Below, piece after piece: positions 11,189 through 24,930 of a DNA stretch of 64,000 nt; the stretch's first letter is position 1, and every line of letters begins with the position of its first letter. The translations under genes were made by a program, and so were the position numbers. The stretch lies in NCBI GenBank assembly GCA_038380795.1, contig CM076259.1, forward strand, positions 98,505,739-98,569,738, written 5' to 3'. The notes under the pieces are model-generated. The model had not been told where the DNA came from and did not search any database. It saw only the letters and a program-made list of their open reading frames with translations. This DNA comes from Pyrocephalus nanus (lineage: Eukaryota > Chordata > Aves > Passeriformes > Tyrannidae).

Positions 11189-13598
11189 GGGCTCGCTCAG
11201 CGTGGGACAGCATCTCCCGCACCCATTGCTGCCAGCAGCGAGAGCTGTGTCTGCATCCGGGACAGTGGCAGATGCAGCGTCGTCTGCACGGAAATGCCTG
11301 AAGAGGGAGGTCCATCGTTCACCGCACCAAGGTGGATTTTGTGGTCAGCAACATTTCCAGCTGAAGGGTTGGTGTTGAGGGCAGAAAGACACCAGAGCTG
11401 CAGCAGCTTCTGCCAGAGGTGTTGCCAGTGCTTTTTTAATTTGGGTCCCAAGGATATACTGAGAGATTCTCCTATCCCTACTGTGCTCCACTGTTCTCCC
11501 CTTCTCTGTCACACAAGCTTTTTGCTATCTCAAAGGCCGGCACCTTTTTAATAAACCAGGAGGATGGGGCTCTCATAGTGGCATTTACAGGAGTCAAAAC
11601 ACAAAATATGCAAGTTAGAAAGACACAAGGGGAGACACCTTCCCCAAGAGCACACTGAGTCAGCCCACTGCAGTTGTTTCTCCTGGTGAAAACTGAGCTG
11701 TGCCTCTGTTTTTCATCCCACTTAAACCTGTCATTGCCTTGCTTTCTAGCTTTCTAGGATCACACTGGATATGGTCACTGATGCACTCTCAGGGATTTTT
11801 GTGGGCATCCTACTATTAATAGAGCAATTTGCTTCTCCCACAGAATGTATCTACTTGAGTGCCCCTCAGCAGCGAGGCGTCCTGGGATGGAGCACACAGC
11901 ACTTCAGTGCTCTGCGACCCTGCCAGAACTACCTTCCTCAAACTAACCAAGTCACAGCTCATCCCTTCTGTCATTGCCACAGCCCAGTCCATAGACAGAA
12001 AGGAAAACCCCTACATGAAATCTTGCAGGGAAAGCTGGAAACTGGCATCTCTACCGGAAGTGGGCTGCAGTCTCTCAAACAAGAATAGCTGCATTCACAC
12101 CACATGGAAAAGAAAAAGAATCAAAAATAAACCCTTCAAAAGACAAGTTGCATTAGCCCCAAAAGCATAGGCTTTGTAAGTGGAAAAAGATCAGAAAAAA
12201 ATAACTTTTCTCTAAAAATGCCTCCTTTTTCTCAAGAACTTTTCTCAATGCCCTTCAGCATTTGGCACAAGGTTCTTGATAACAATGAGGGTCCCTGACA
12301 CCATGTTCTCCTCCGGGGGGGATACCTCAGAGCATGAGGCTCGCTGGGAATGGTGAACTTTTCCCTTCCACCACCCACAAAACACCCTTCTAGATCTATG
12401 ACACAGGGTAAACAGCACTTTTTTTCTCCAAAAAAGACAAAACTAAAGGCAGTTCAGATACCACATAGACCAGGAAAAAGGTTATGTTCCTAAACTGAAC
12501 AAGACTCTAAAACACGTACTTCAATTTTTTTTCCCAGATGTTTTATTACTGGCAGACACAGATTTCACTTATGCTTCCCAGGATGTAACCACCTCCAACT
12601 GAATTGTGCAGGGCTCTGCCTTCCCCATGGGATAGCGAAACAAAAAGGAAAACAGAAGACTGGCTTTCTCCAAGAGCTCTTTTCAAAGTCCTCTTTGATA
12701 TTCAGAAAGCCCTGCTTGATGTTGAATAGAAACATGGATTTGGGGTACTATAGGTTGCCTTATGCTACAAATATCCCCTGATTTTAGTGGGATAATCCTT
12801 TAAAACAAAAAAAAAATTCTACAGTGGCTTGTAATGTCAGAATCTAGAAAATATAAAATATAAGCAGTCTCTCTTCTCAGTCCATTCTATGTTTATTAGG
12901 AAGGAGGATAAAATACACTGTCAACCAAGCGAGCATTCGTATGCGCTTTGCCACTGTTCTCGTGATCTTTCATTGGGCAGTACAATTCTTGAATTAAATA
13001 CTATTTTTAAAAGGAACCTGTTGTTCTCTTTAAAAGGTCATGCATTCTTTTAATGCCATATGCCAACAACTAAACAATGAAAACCATTTTATCCTTCTGG
13101 AATTCACACTTAGAAAACTTAGTTCTGCAAAAATAAATTATTTGAAAAAAGATTTTCATCAGAGGTTTTGAATTCTAATAGGTTCATAATGTTCATCTAC
13201 CCTTTTTCTGGGCTCCAGGTACTATGGGAGGATGTTCCCATGAATAGACAATGTATTTTCACTGGAAAACTTGCCTATTAGAAAGAGATTATCTGATAAA
13301 TAAAAATGTTCCACAGTTATATATTAAATAAGTAGAAGCTAAAAAAATATTGACTTGCCTGTATCAAAATGGCTTAATTTTATCAAAAACCCTCAAGTTA
13401 AAAACATACTTCTGCTCGAAATTTTGAAAGTTTAGCTTTTCATACCAGTTAAAGGGAAAGAAGTGCTACTGAAAGCACATTTTAAATTTCTGGCAGCTGG
13501 AAAGCCAACCCTGCTTCAAACAGGGTTATAGGCATCCCACCGTATCCTTTCATAGGACATTAGATCAAGTGCATCCTCACTGGAAATTAGCTCCTTAC
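11189..13598. other. GC-richer shoulder then unique AT-rich DNA
   Basis: The first 130 bases continue the CpG-rich patch. A 123-codon plus-strand open frame (11180-11551) covers it but overlaps the minisatellite tail, carries no recognisable domain and is plausibly a by-product of fewer TA-type stops in GC-rich sequence. From about 11600 the DNA is ordinary AT-rich unique sequence. Confidence 0.5.
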
Positions 13599-13655
13599 CT
13601 CTTGTATAAATGTTACCAGCTTCCAAGAAAGGAGTTCATTATGCTTCTTTTTCAG
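13599..13655 (-). other. Candidate 57-nt in-frame exon
   Basis: Minus-strand segment of 57 bases ending at a strong donor (ACAAGAG|GTAAGG). It begins after a weaker acceptor (gtgacttttaacttag). One frame is open over all 19 codons and reads LKKKHNELLSWKLVTFIQE, starting and ending on codon boundaries. The charged-then-hydrophobic composition is protein-like, but the poor pyrimidine tract lowers confidence. Confidence 0.17.
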
Positions 13656-16600
13656 CTAAGTTAAAAGTCACATTGTATCAGAGATCTTCTCTCCAACCAC
13701 ACACAAAGATGCGATTGCAGGAGAGGGTTCAGTCTCTTACTGGCCAGACTAACCATGTAAACCTGGAGATGCCATGGAACAGAGGTATTAAATGGACACG
13801 GAGCAGTGTCAGTACTGCAATCAACATTTTGCTCTGTTACTCTAACTCTAGAACGTACCATCACAGTTAAGTTTCAAAAGCCTATCACAATACTAGATTT
13901 GCTACATGTTTTGCAGCTTAGGCAGTCTACCCTTCCAGAGCAAGCAGCAACTGGTGTCATACAAGACTGGCAAGATCACCATACATTTCAGATGAGAGGG
14001 ATGACCTTGCTTGGGTCAAGGTTACAGAGAAGTGGACCCATCAGGGTATTATCAGAAATGCACCCAACAGGGAATACCTGTTTTGGTGGCAAAATGGATC
14101 TGAATTCAAATTATTATAAATGACGATCTTGGCGAGATCTGAATCTAGAGCAAGTGTCCTAACAACCCGTGTGTTGGCACCCTCCCATTAATTCCTCAGG
14201 CTCACCACATATATGTCTTTTATTTTACTGTTTTTAAGAGAACAGGATCAAAAGGAAAGATAAGGAGTAACATACCCCTAAATATCCTTTGTTTTGTACA
14301 GCATATTACTTTCTTAAGAGATCACTGATGCGACTTCAACTCCTTTTGGCCTTGAACCCATTCTTCGTTATCACCTCCTAATAAGGATAATTGGTAGAAG
14401 CAAAAGAAATAGCACTTTTAGCCAGAAACATTTTTCCATCCAAACCTATTCAGCCAATCATCCCAAAATTACAAATAGCTGCAGAATGAGAGAGACCATC
14501 TTTTATTTTTGGGTAAACTATTTTCAAAAAGAGTGTTAACTCTGTTGTTAATAAAAAATTGCAATGACTGCCTTCAGTGCCCTCTGTAAACTGAAAAGTG
14601 AATTTCTGATGGTTTATATGGATACATCACAGAGAATGTTAAATTCCATAAACCCCACTTTCAGGTTAAACATAAGGTATTCTACTCCTTGCTAAGATGA
14701 AGCAAAATGACTAAGAAACGTAAGGTAGTTAAAGTGGGTTTTTGTTGATTTGTGGTTTGTTGGGTTTTCTTGAGGAGAGGGAGGGGGAAATTCCCTTCCA
14801 GGGCAGAATTAAGGGCTCAAGCACATGGTTCATTATTAGAGTCAACAAGTTTCTATGTCAGCTGACGTGCAGTAACCTCTTCTTACATATGCTTAGACTT
14901 GGACAAATGCAAAGTAATATGACTTAAATTCTCACACTTTCATTGCATTCTAAACTAAGTTGGATTACTTAACATTTGCCACAGGCAAGGAACACGTGCA
15001 AAGACTACTACAAACAGTTTCTTTACTAAAATACAGAACACTACTAAGTATCAGTTATATGATTATGCAATTGACATTTGATGTATCCACTGCAACAGGC
15101 CCAAACTCATCATTTTATGAAGTTTTAATTGCTTTTCTGGACTGCAAATGTAATATTTTAAAGCTATAATGCTCTTGTAACTAATTTCTCTTCCCTCTCC
15201 ACACTACTGATGTATAATATAAAATTTCATTAGAGCTTAACAAAATTTGTCCTTCCCTATTAAGGAAGAGCATTTAATGTTACACGACATAAAATTACAG
15301 AGTCCCCAGAAATATTTTCAGTTAGCAAGATGACTACAAATATAGAAATCTCATTAAAAATAACTGTTTGAAACTTTTAACAACCAGATTCTGAAAAAAA
15401 AACCTGCTATATGATAATTTTATTCCTACCCTGTATTTAAGAAGAATGATAGTCTTGCAAAAAGATACCAGTTATTCTAACTGTAGTCTTTCAAGTACCT
15501 CTATGTGTAATAAAAAAAAACACTAAGGAAGGTTTAAATATTGTTTCCAATGTCATAGGTAGCAATATAGGTAGAGATGGAACAAAAAAAAAAAAAAAGA
15601 AACATGTTGAAATTATTAAAGCACAATGATCATAGGGAATTGCCGAGAAAAACAAACAGTATAAATTGAAAGATGTTTTTTAAAGGCTGGATTCTCTACT
15701 CCATTACAAAACTGAGAGTTGTCTTTTTGGACAGATAGGGAAAATTTGTAAGAAAAAGCCCTCATAGACTGCAGCATGGCAGTCAAAAGTAGAGCAGGTG
15801 TGGAAGAACAGAGAGGAAGCTTCTCCTTTGAGGGATCTCAAAACAGACTGGATAAAGTACACGCCGATGTTACTTCGGTAATTTGTGAATATTTATTCAC
15901 AAACATAAATACTTAGCAAAGTTTGCCAGTTTTAATGACTCCAGCTTCCCCTGAATCCAAACTGTGCAGCAAAGTTGTCCTCTCTGACAAAAACGTGTTA
16001 AGAATAATGTTCTTGGTTCGACATCTAAAGTAAAATAAATGGTTTCCTTCCTTGCTTTTAGATTTCACTTTTAAAAGCTTAATGCACAACTGGAAGGTAC
16101 ACAGGGCTGCTAAGACCTTAAGCCCAAGCACCTGTACATTTGGAAGAGCAGCTTATTATTGGGTACAGAGCTTACTCATGTAGGAGACATAGCTTTTGCT
16201 CCACCTTCCCTTAAAGCCCTACAAGCTGAAGGGGCTCTGTATGGGTCCACAGAGGGAATCAGTTGGCAAAAAGTAGCCTCTCACACATGGCCTGATTCAG
16301 GGTACATTAGAGTTCAATCTCAAAGCTTGGGTTCATAAAATAAACTTAAATGCAAGATGTTAACAATAAGTTAGATTTTTATATTAACAGGATGCACATC
16401 ATGCATTTGCTATGAAAATAAATGCCCTTATTTCTAATAATAGGAGAGAAAATTACAGTTGGCAAACTTGAGAGACAATTAAGCCAGGGTTTCAGAGAAC
16501 TCCAGATCACTGCCAAAACAAATATTCAGATAAAAGAACAAAACTTCCACTCCCTGCTTCCTTATTAATTGTGTTTTCTTCTCTCGCCATTACAAATAGG

Positions 16601-17762
16601 TTTTTAAAATAAACTCAGAAAATATATGGGTTTCTGTTTTTTAATTTGCACTTGATTGTTGTTTCTGAGGATTCACCAACTGCTGAAGAAGAAAGGATTG
16701 TACTAATAGTCACTCTATAAATAATGCAAGAAAAAAAAAAGAAGAGCCACTGCACAGCAAGGGTAAATGAGGACAACACAGGAAATTCATGCTATAAGGG
16801 ACTGAGGCCTCTCACTTGGCTTTCCAAGTGCAGGATATTCATTGCATTTTATTAGCTGATTAACGAGGTGTGTGGCAAATCATCTGGAGCTACTAAGGTA
16901 CTTTGATCCACCCTTCTTGCAAGAGCTGCCCCTAACAGACAAAAGAAGTTCTTTGAAGCTGAAATCCCCGTGTCCGGCAGGAGGATGCTGCTGGGGGCAA
17001 GGCTGGAGATCAGCAGCACAGTTTCCCCATGCCAAGGGGAGAGGTCCAGATGTCTTGTCCGTCCCATAGAACCAACCACTCACCCTCCTGAGGGTCCTAA
17101 GGGTCCATCCCCCACCTGCTGAGCTGGACTCAGGGGACACTATTCCTGCCAAAGTACACATAACCTGGAACTGTGCTTTCTCCATTCCATCCCTCGTCTC
17201 TGTGAGGCTCTGACAGGTCTCACCACTCCACAGCTCAGTAGGACAGGCAGCTGTTGCTTGAGTGTTCCTGGACATGTATGCTCACTTTGGGGAAGACCTC
17301 AAACTGCAAAAGTCCTCTTACCCTTGCACACACAAGTATCAATAACCTCGATACAAGTAATTCAAAGGTGTTTTTTTTTTTCCAGGGAAATCATGGCCTC
17401 AGACCTACATATGGTTTGTAGTGTCCAAACCTCAAGATTTCAAATACTTAAACTCTTCACTTTGCTCCTGGGCACTGAAGAAAACCCTCTCCATCCTGTA
17501 CCATAAGGCAGACATACGTAGAGCCCACTGGAACAACTATCTGTTCAATTTCCAGCAGTGGTGGGAATCTGGACCCAACAACCCAAGGATCCCTCTAAAC
17601 TATGGGCTCCAAAGACCAAAGTTAAGACATTACCGTACCTATTATGGTAGGGTACACCATCCTGGCTCTGAGGAGTTGAGTGCGAATGTCTTGCTGCTAA
17701 ATTTGCAGCTTTAAAATGATACAAAGTAGTACAAACTAAAGCAGATACTTTTGAAAGCACAG
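13656..17762. other. Unique AT-rich DNA, no gene seen
   Basis: No repeat family or RNA gene was recognised. A run of 15 A lies at 15584-15598. Around 16880-17280 the GC content rises and a 131-codon minus-strand open frame appears, without domain, signal peptide or splice support. Confidence 0.5.
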
Positions 17763-17786
17763 AATTGCCTCACAAATGAGGCAATT
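17763..17786. repeat. Perfect hairpin, 10-bp stem, 4-nt loop
   Basis: AATTGCCTCA and its exact reverse complement TGAGGCAATT enclose the loop CAAA, followed directly by four T. In bacteria this would look like an intrinsic terminator. In this vertebrate context it is more likely incidental or a stem in a transcript. Confidence 0.8.
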
Positions 17787-17969
17787 TTTTGTAGGCGTTG
17801 TCTCTTCTGCCATTTTCACTTTAGACCAAAACCCAGAAGCTGTCCTTATCTTGTGGATTTCTTCCTGGAAGTCAGCTCCACACAGCACAAAACAACCAAT
17901 ATGAATCCAGGGGGAGCAGGGAAGGAAAGAGGCAGGAAAAGCAGTGTGATAAGAAGCAGGAGAGAGCAG

Positions 17970-17993
17970 CTTTCATCTTGAACAAGATGAAAG
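17970..17993. repeat. Perfect hairpin, 11-bp stem, 2-nt loop
   Basis: CTTTCATCTTG (17970-17980) pairs exactly with CAAGATGAAAG (17983-17993) around AA. It lies about 180 bases after the other perfect hairpin at 17763-17786. No microRNA-length stem is formed by either. Confidence 0.8.
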
Positions 17994-20900
17994 TACAGTG
18001 TCCCTGGAGAGCAGTTGGGATCTCCATCTGTACCAGAAGAATGCAGACATGATAATTTCACAAAGGTCTCCGAGACGGGATGAGGCAGTCCTCTATGCCA
18101 GCTGAGATCAGAGCAACTGCTGAGGAGCTTCACACTCAAATATCATCCAGAACTGAACTGTTTTTCTGTGCAGTGAGTGTACTTCTGCTTTTTTAATCAA
18201 GAACCTAAATTTTCTAGAATAATCTTATCTTACTTTAATCTTCTTCCCGCCTAGTAGCAAATTCCTCTCAAAGCAATCAGAGGCACAGAAACACTCAGCT
18301 CATCATTTTGGGAGGCAGCCAGGGGCCCAAGTATAATCATTTATTGCCACTTCAAATGCACTTTAAGATAGTCAAGACTTCCCAGGAAGCAAGCAGAGTG
18401 TCATGTGCCCTATGCTGGACTCTCAACAGGTGGGATAGCCAAAGTCACCTTTAGTGGTTCCAAACAGCTATGAACCCCAAATGCCCCTCCCAGTGCCAGG
18501 GTCACCCAAGAAATAAATCTGAATTCCCAGAAGATGAGTATCAATTTTTCTCTACCAAACTCTAAGGGGCATTCTAAAAACAGAAATCTACCGATGGCAG
18601 CTCTAAACCTGCACCATTTTAGCAAACAGCATCTGGTGGAGAAACACCTTATGAGTTCAGGTTTATACAGAAGCATCACTGTGACGCTGTTCAGTAAGAT
18701 GGAAGCAAAAAAAGCTCACTCCAGTGACATCGTGAAGGACAGGGGGCTTCCAGGAGCTAGGACTGCTGCTGCTCCTGGCTCATCTGGAAAGTGGTACTCA
18801 CCACAGCTTCTCTGACAGTGAGCTTTTGCATCCATTAACTGGAAGCTGATGCTGCTGTTAACAAACTCAAAGCTAAGATTTACGGATACTTAGCTTTAAT
18901 GGAGTTTCCAACTTCCAATACCACTGTGCACAGCACTGACCAGCCTGTCATGCTTACTACAGGAATCATTTTAAGTGCAAACTGCCCACAGGTCTTAACG
19001 ATGCAGAGTTAATTGGTAACTTCCTATTAAGAAATCAAACGTGCAGAGTAGAACAATAAAGGTACTGCAGTCTTAAAGATTTACATACAAAAAAGCAAAT
19101 GCATTAGTTGAATTTTCTAAGAAGGTCATCCTATGCTGTTTTCTAATAGTAAGTGATGAGGGATAAAATGAAGCCAACAGAAAACAACGCTAACAGCCAG
19201 TTTCAAACAGAAATTTAATTTACTCAGTCCTAGCCTGTGTCAGATTAAATTCTTTTCTCAAATAATATTCAAAATTACCTTTTCCAGAGCTTTAAGACAC
19301 CAAAGGAAGTATCTGAAGAACAGGACTAAATATCAAATAAGTGAAGTTGGCAGATGTAGACTAAATGAAGCAGTTCCTCCACACTGATGTTTCCAGACGG
19401 CAGCACTGATCGTCCATACCGGTGTTTGCTTTCTCTGGTTTTATATCTTCCGTGGGTGGTGAAGGATGGGAAGAGGGAAGACCATGCTGTGCTTCCAGGG
19501 AGACACTGATGCTGATGTCTTTTTCAGGTGGTGGAGTATTTCCTGTCATTCCCATCATCACTTCCCTGAGACACAATGTGACATTTCCCTTAGAAAACCT
19601 CCTTTGCATCAAACAGACCCATCTAATGCTGAAGTCAGTTAATCGATATTCCCTTGGTACAAGCAAAGCAAGGTACAGAGCAGCATGAAGTAAGACCTAC
19701 TAATCTGTCTGCAGGAAATAAAAAAATATCTCTAACTCTGATCTGGGATCCATGCTGCTCATCAAAGTCATAGGTAGCAGGAGCCTCACTCTCCATGAGG
19801 TGATGTTCTTGCAGGAGGCTCAAAGCAGCTCTGTGCTGTCACGAGCAACCAAATACCTTTTCTTAGGCAAGGGCTCTGCACCAGGAACATTGGGCGCAAC
19901 TTCAGAAGAGAGTTCTTCAGCTGCTGATGTGGGATTCATGACCCTTTTAGATTCAGGGTACCTACCTACCTACCCCTGCCATCCTGTGACTGCCACCTCA
20001 GAAAACACCTCCCGAGGCAGCAGCTGTTCACCCAGGGGTCTGTGAGGATGGACTTTCAAACTGGTGGGGTCAGATTTGGGTACAAGATGAAACTGCTCCC
20101 TCAAGAATTTCCAGAGCATGTCACACATGCACAAATGCAGTCATAGAATCAAAATGTTTTTCCTGTCCATTTCTGTACTGCTAAAAAGCTTGTATCAGTG
20201 CATGAGCAGTCCTCCAAAATTTTCAAAATGAAATGGTGTGCTTCTTCAAATCAATGGTTTAGTTTCAAAATGCTACTTGCATAAAGGGCAAGAAAGGCAA
20301 AAACCCCATCAAACCCTTTGAAATTAATTTTCTCATTCAGTGTGAAATAAATGTGAAATAAATGTTAATTATCACCCAGGATTCACTGAAATAATTTTAA
20401 GGACTTGATCCCAAAGGAATTTATGCATTTCTGGACGCATAAATCTTCTTACAACAGATCAGTAACACCCCAGGCTCACATTCAACACTATCAATTTTCA
20501 TGACTGCCAGTGGTGAGCTAGAGATGCTAGGATGTTAAAAACAGCGCAGCTACACTTAGAAGCATTCCCAACAGTGGTTACAAAAAAGCACTACCAGAAA
20601 CAATTTGAGTTACTAAATATATTCAGTAAAACACGCAAAGCATGCAAAAGCCAGCCTTGCAATGGTAAATGCCTGCTTAGTAACTGGATCTACTCTGAGA
20701 TTGTCCTGGATGTCACTTGACTTACAGGAAAAATGGCATCTCTTAATGAGGACCATCAGTGGAGAGGGAGGAAGATGGGGAGATGGAGAGAAATGTATTT
20801 TCATTCTATAATTATAACTTAATTTTGAGATTAAACTGATTGTTTAATGACTCTCCCCAGTTTGAAAATGGGACCAAGGAAGAGACGTTGCCAGAGGCAA

Positions 20901-23900
20901 CTGTCATCTCCTATCTCTGATAAACTCCCAGCTGCTAAAGGCATCACCTGCCTGGTGGGAACTTCCTGTGCCCTCTCCCCAGTGGGCTGAGCTCCTCTCA
21001 TTCTTCATGCCTCTTGCTGCTGGCTGGGACATCAGACCTGGGCATCTTTCAGCCATGGTGCATTTGGGGCATCTCTCAGTGGGCACTGTGCTGTCAAACC
21101 AAAACACTCCAAAACGTGACTTAGGACCTCAAAACATTGACACAGAGCAAAGATGTCCATGAGGAATGGCAACTGCCTTCTAAGCTGCACTAGGAGCCGT
21201 CCTCATGGCAACGCTCATCCGTGATACTCTTCTACCTGAGCCTGATTTCTACAAAACTGGTGGGAACTTCTCACTGTCTCCCGAGTTTTGCACAAAATCA
21301 GCCATTATTCATGGGGGACAGCTCAATTGTATGAGACTCGCTTGCAGAGCAAAACAACCTAAAAATATTTTGAAACTACCATCACATGGTTTCTATTTGT
21401 CCTTATCTTTCAAGACACTTTCTGCAAGCCCAAATACACTGTTTTTTAATTTTAGATGATGGCTGCACTCCTCACATGCGTACATCCCCCAGTGAGCATA
21501 AGCTTAACACACGCAAGAAAAAGGGGTATATGTGACTATACAACAGGGGGCAACGGGCTGGGTGAGACACCACACCATGGAAGGGCTTTTTCCAGAAGCA
21601 GAGGTCCTGGCAAAGAGTGAGCGAGTGGGCAAGGTCATGGGAGAAGCAGGGGGAAGACCACCAGCACTGCTGAAACCAGGCTGACGTGGCCAGCTGAAGG
21701 GACATCTGCACTGCACAGCTCCAGATCCAAACGTGTCCAAGTGGCTGGGATGTACAAACATCTTCCACTGAAAAAAACCCAGAGAAGCACCTGCATGGAA
21801 TTTTGGAAGCATCAGCCCCCAAAAGGGGAAAAAAATAAATGAAGAAACAGTTGAAAAGGCAAGGGGAGAAAATCTGATGCTGAATCCAACATACTGCACG
21901 ATAAATGCATTTGCAGCCAAAGCCAGACGGACTCTCCACTCCTCAGCGAAAATCAGGAGAGCTTCTAATACTTTCAGAAGAATCCACCTGTGGTAAAGGG
22001 CATCCAGCCTGAAGTTTTGCAATTCTTTATTTGCTGTTTGTAGATGATTCGTGATTTATTTCCCCAGCAAGGAGAAGACAGGCTAATCTAAAAATAAGTT
22101 GTGTGAGCAAAGCCACAGAATTACATTCAGATCTTTGGCACTTGACAATTTTTAGGCTGCAGTTCCAAACCATTTCATTTTCTTTCAGCACAAAGAAGCA
22201 GCAAAATATTTTGCTAAAGTGAGGCCACATAATAGATTTGTTTGATAGATGAACATGAATACATCCTTTTTGTCCCCACCACTGGGTATGTTGAAAACAC
22301 TATGTTTATAATAACATTGTGATGTCTCATTTTCAAGCACGAAAATCCGAAATGGTTAACATGGCAAAACATACTACACATGACCCAGAGCCTTCTTTTC
22401 CATGTCTGCCCCCTCCCTAAATCAGGCAAATATGGTTACTTTAAGTTTCCTTTAGAGGTTGTGCCAAGAATTTAAATGTATTAGGAAAAGAAATCTTTCT
22501 CTGTAGATTTTCATTGAAACAGTATACTTTCAAGCACAATGGCATGCTATTATTTTTAAATAATTCAGAAAAGAAAGTACTATTGTTATGCTCTAATAAA
22601 ACTTCACAAGAAACCTAGGTCTCTGTGCAGCAGTGATGTGGACTGTGTTAGTCAGTGTGTGCTTCTAGGTCTTTCCTCCTAAAGAACTTCATTTAACTTG
22701 TTGGATTGACTATTTTAAATGTTTTAATTGGACAAAATCACAAAAAAATTTAAACTCTCATACCTCTAATTATAGGTTCGCCTTTAAAATCACCTTAGAG
22801 AGCAAATTTTGCTTGCTATTCATACACCCCCCCATGAGCATTGCGACCAATATCAGTGTGACAACAAACCCCAAACACTTCTACACTTTTCACACGCACA
22901 GAGTTTTTGGCCCTGCAGCATTTACAGCTTCAGTTAGGGCAGGCTCCACACTGGAAAAGGGGACTTCAATACAGGTTCTTGCATTTAAAGGCCAGTTTTC
23001 TAAAGGAAAAAAGGCTAATGCCCTTTTTCCTGCCCATCTGTCACTCTTCCCACAGCAGCTGCACAAGCCACACTCTCCAGGAGAAGAGAGATCTGAAAGA
23101 GGATGTGTTCCATTCCTGCAGAGTTTGCAACTTCCCTGACTAACGAGCAGAAGCCCAGAGGGTTTCCCAGAGGGAAAAACCACGAAGCAAGTGCAGCACA
23201 AGTCCATTCGACCTGCTGGGCTGCCCATAACTGCACGTGTGGATCAACTGGGGACCTGTGGGGTGCACTGCCTGTCTGCCCCTTGGCCAAGGACTATACC
23301 ATGACACAGCAATACAGCACTTGCACGGGGGAGGACAGGAGAAGAACTACCTGAAACTTCAGGGGACCAAGTCAAGCAGCTGAGGAGAAGCACAAGACTT
23401 AGGAAGAAACATATTTCATTAGTTCCTTTCCTCATAGGACAGTTTGTTATTTTGTTTTATACATATATATATATTTACACACGCACATAAAAGAGAGCAA
23501 AGCTCTGCTCTTTTAGTTTTTGGCCCCACAGCTCAGTATGTTGTGAATTGCCAATTAAGAAACAAAATCACAGCTATTAAAAGCATGTGGGTGTGGGCAC
23601 ATATATGCAGTCCCAAGGAGTATGGTGCTGGCACCAGCAGTGTCCAGTCTTCCCAGAAGTGTGGCAGTAAAAGAGTGTGTGTCTGTATGCCATGAGCCAG
23701 GGAGACAGAGTGTTCAATGGGCTGGATTCACTCCCTACAGCAAAGCATTTGCTGACTCCTCCACACCCACAGTGCCACAAGCTCCCTACTCAAGCTGCCA
23801 AACCCTGTCTCCTATCAGCAGACACTGTTCCCCTGCGATGTTAGTTTATTAAGCACCACTTTAGAAAGTGTTATTTTTCCTGCAAACCAAAAGCCTCCCA

Positions 23901-24763
23901 GGTATCTGCTTCACAGGGCAGCACTCACTCAGCAACAGATTCCCTCTCATGACCCAAAGCCTCCATTCCTCTTCACTGTGTTCACTGCATTTCAGGAGTT
24001 TTAATGGTAGCTGTTCCCAGAGACACCTCTGGTGACATCTGGCAGGAGCCTCCAGTGTATTTCTACATTGATGGGACATCAGTCTCTCTCTCTGGAAAGT
24101 TTACAAATGAGCCCCTATATTCATAGCAGCCAAATGTTTCATTCTAGGTATTTTATCTATGTAAACCTAACAGATAACAAGTAGAGCAAAGACCTTTAAA
24201 ATATTTATGAATCAATTAGAAGTCCTAAAGCTTTCTACTGCACGGCAACAAGAAGTGAATTCTCACATAGGATGCCATGGCATGTGGAGCAACTGATTTC
24301 ATCCAAGTTCAAAAACTGTAGGTTTGCATACAGAGAAAGGAAGCAAAAATTATCTATACACAGATTTAAAGATAGCTACTATCTACCATGAAAGCAATAT
24401 GCAATAATGTGACAGAGTATACAAACTAAAACAATATGAAAGTTTTATAAGTCAAACCTAGAAACTACAGACTGATTTAGTGTTTGAATGCTTTCTGATT
24501 GGCGTACTATTTTCTCAACCATTCAATACTATGTTATGTTATGATAGCAGGCAAAAGTTGTACACAAATACAGGTAATACATAACAGCACTTTCTTGTTC
24601 AGTGTGGACAAAAATTATTCTTGTTATTCCTGAGTTGCAAAGATGCTTATTTTTCTCATAAACACCGTGTTCAGGGAAGCCTGAATGTGAAAATAAATGG
24701 CTTCATTTTGTTGCGTTGGTTGCACTTAGTTTCACAAAAAGCAAGCATGACTTAGTGTGAAGG
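17994..24763. other. Unique DNA with chance-length ORFs, no gene established
   Basis: This stretch contains the longest open frame of the window (21504-22022, minus, 172 codons) overlapped by another of 155 codons in a different minus frame. Neither has a recognisable domain, and such lengths are expected about once in this much sequence. An 11-bp unit TGTGAAATAAA is repeated 2.3 times at 20341-20365, and TACC is repeated four times at 19959-19974. A short AT microsatellite lies near 23460-23475. Confidence 0.5.
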
Positions 24764-24930
24764 TCACTGTTCATTATGCACAACGGCAGAAAAATGAACA
24801 GAGTGCACCACACCAACAGAAATGTGGACTTGAAATAGGTTTGAAAAATAACCCAGTGCAGTTAAGATCACAGCAACAATGAAGTACCATATAGGTCTGG
24901 ATGGTGCCGTCTCTCCAAATTTGTCACCAT
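24764..24930 (-). other. Candidate terminal exon with one transmembrane segment
   Basis: On the minus strand an open frame follows a strong acceptor (cctttcttgtcttcag) and runs 54 codons to TGA at 24764. It enters with a split codon (phase 1), the phase most often used before membrane-anchoring exons of modular receptors. The first 11 residues are polar (GDKFGETAPSR). A strongly hydrophobic stretch follows (IWYFIVAVILTALGYF), then a 35-40 residue tail with many V and H. This layout fits the membrane anchor and short cytoplasmic tail of a type I or tail-anchored protein. I do not recognise the family, no upstream exon was found with certainty, and an in-window polyadenylation signal close behind the stop is not evident. 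A chance hydrophobic ORF remains possible. Confidence 0.33.

Noticed and set aside
17763..17790. Hairpin plus T-run resembling a bacterial intrinsic terminator
   Set aside because: The genomic context is vertebrate, with no bacterial genes nearby.
20138..20152. AGTCATAGAATCA, like a reversed CR1 tail octamer
   Set aside because: A single octamer with no further CR1 sequence on either side.
21504..22022. Longest open frame of the window (172 codons, minus strand)
   Set aside because: A rough estimate gives about one such frame by chance in 64 kb of six-frame sequence. A 155-codon frame overlaps it in another phase, and no domain, signal peptide or splice context is visible.
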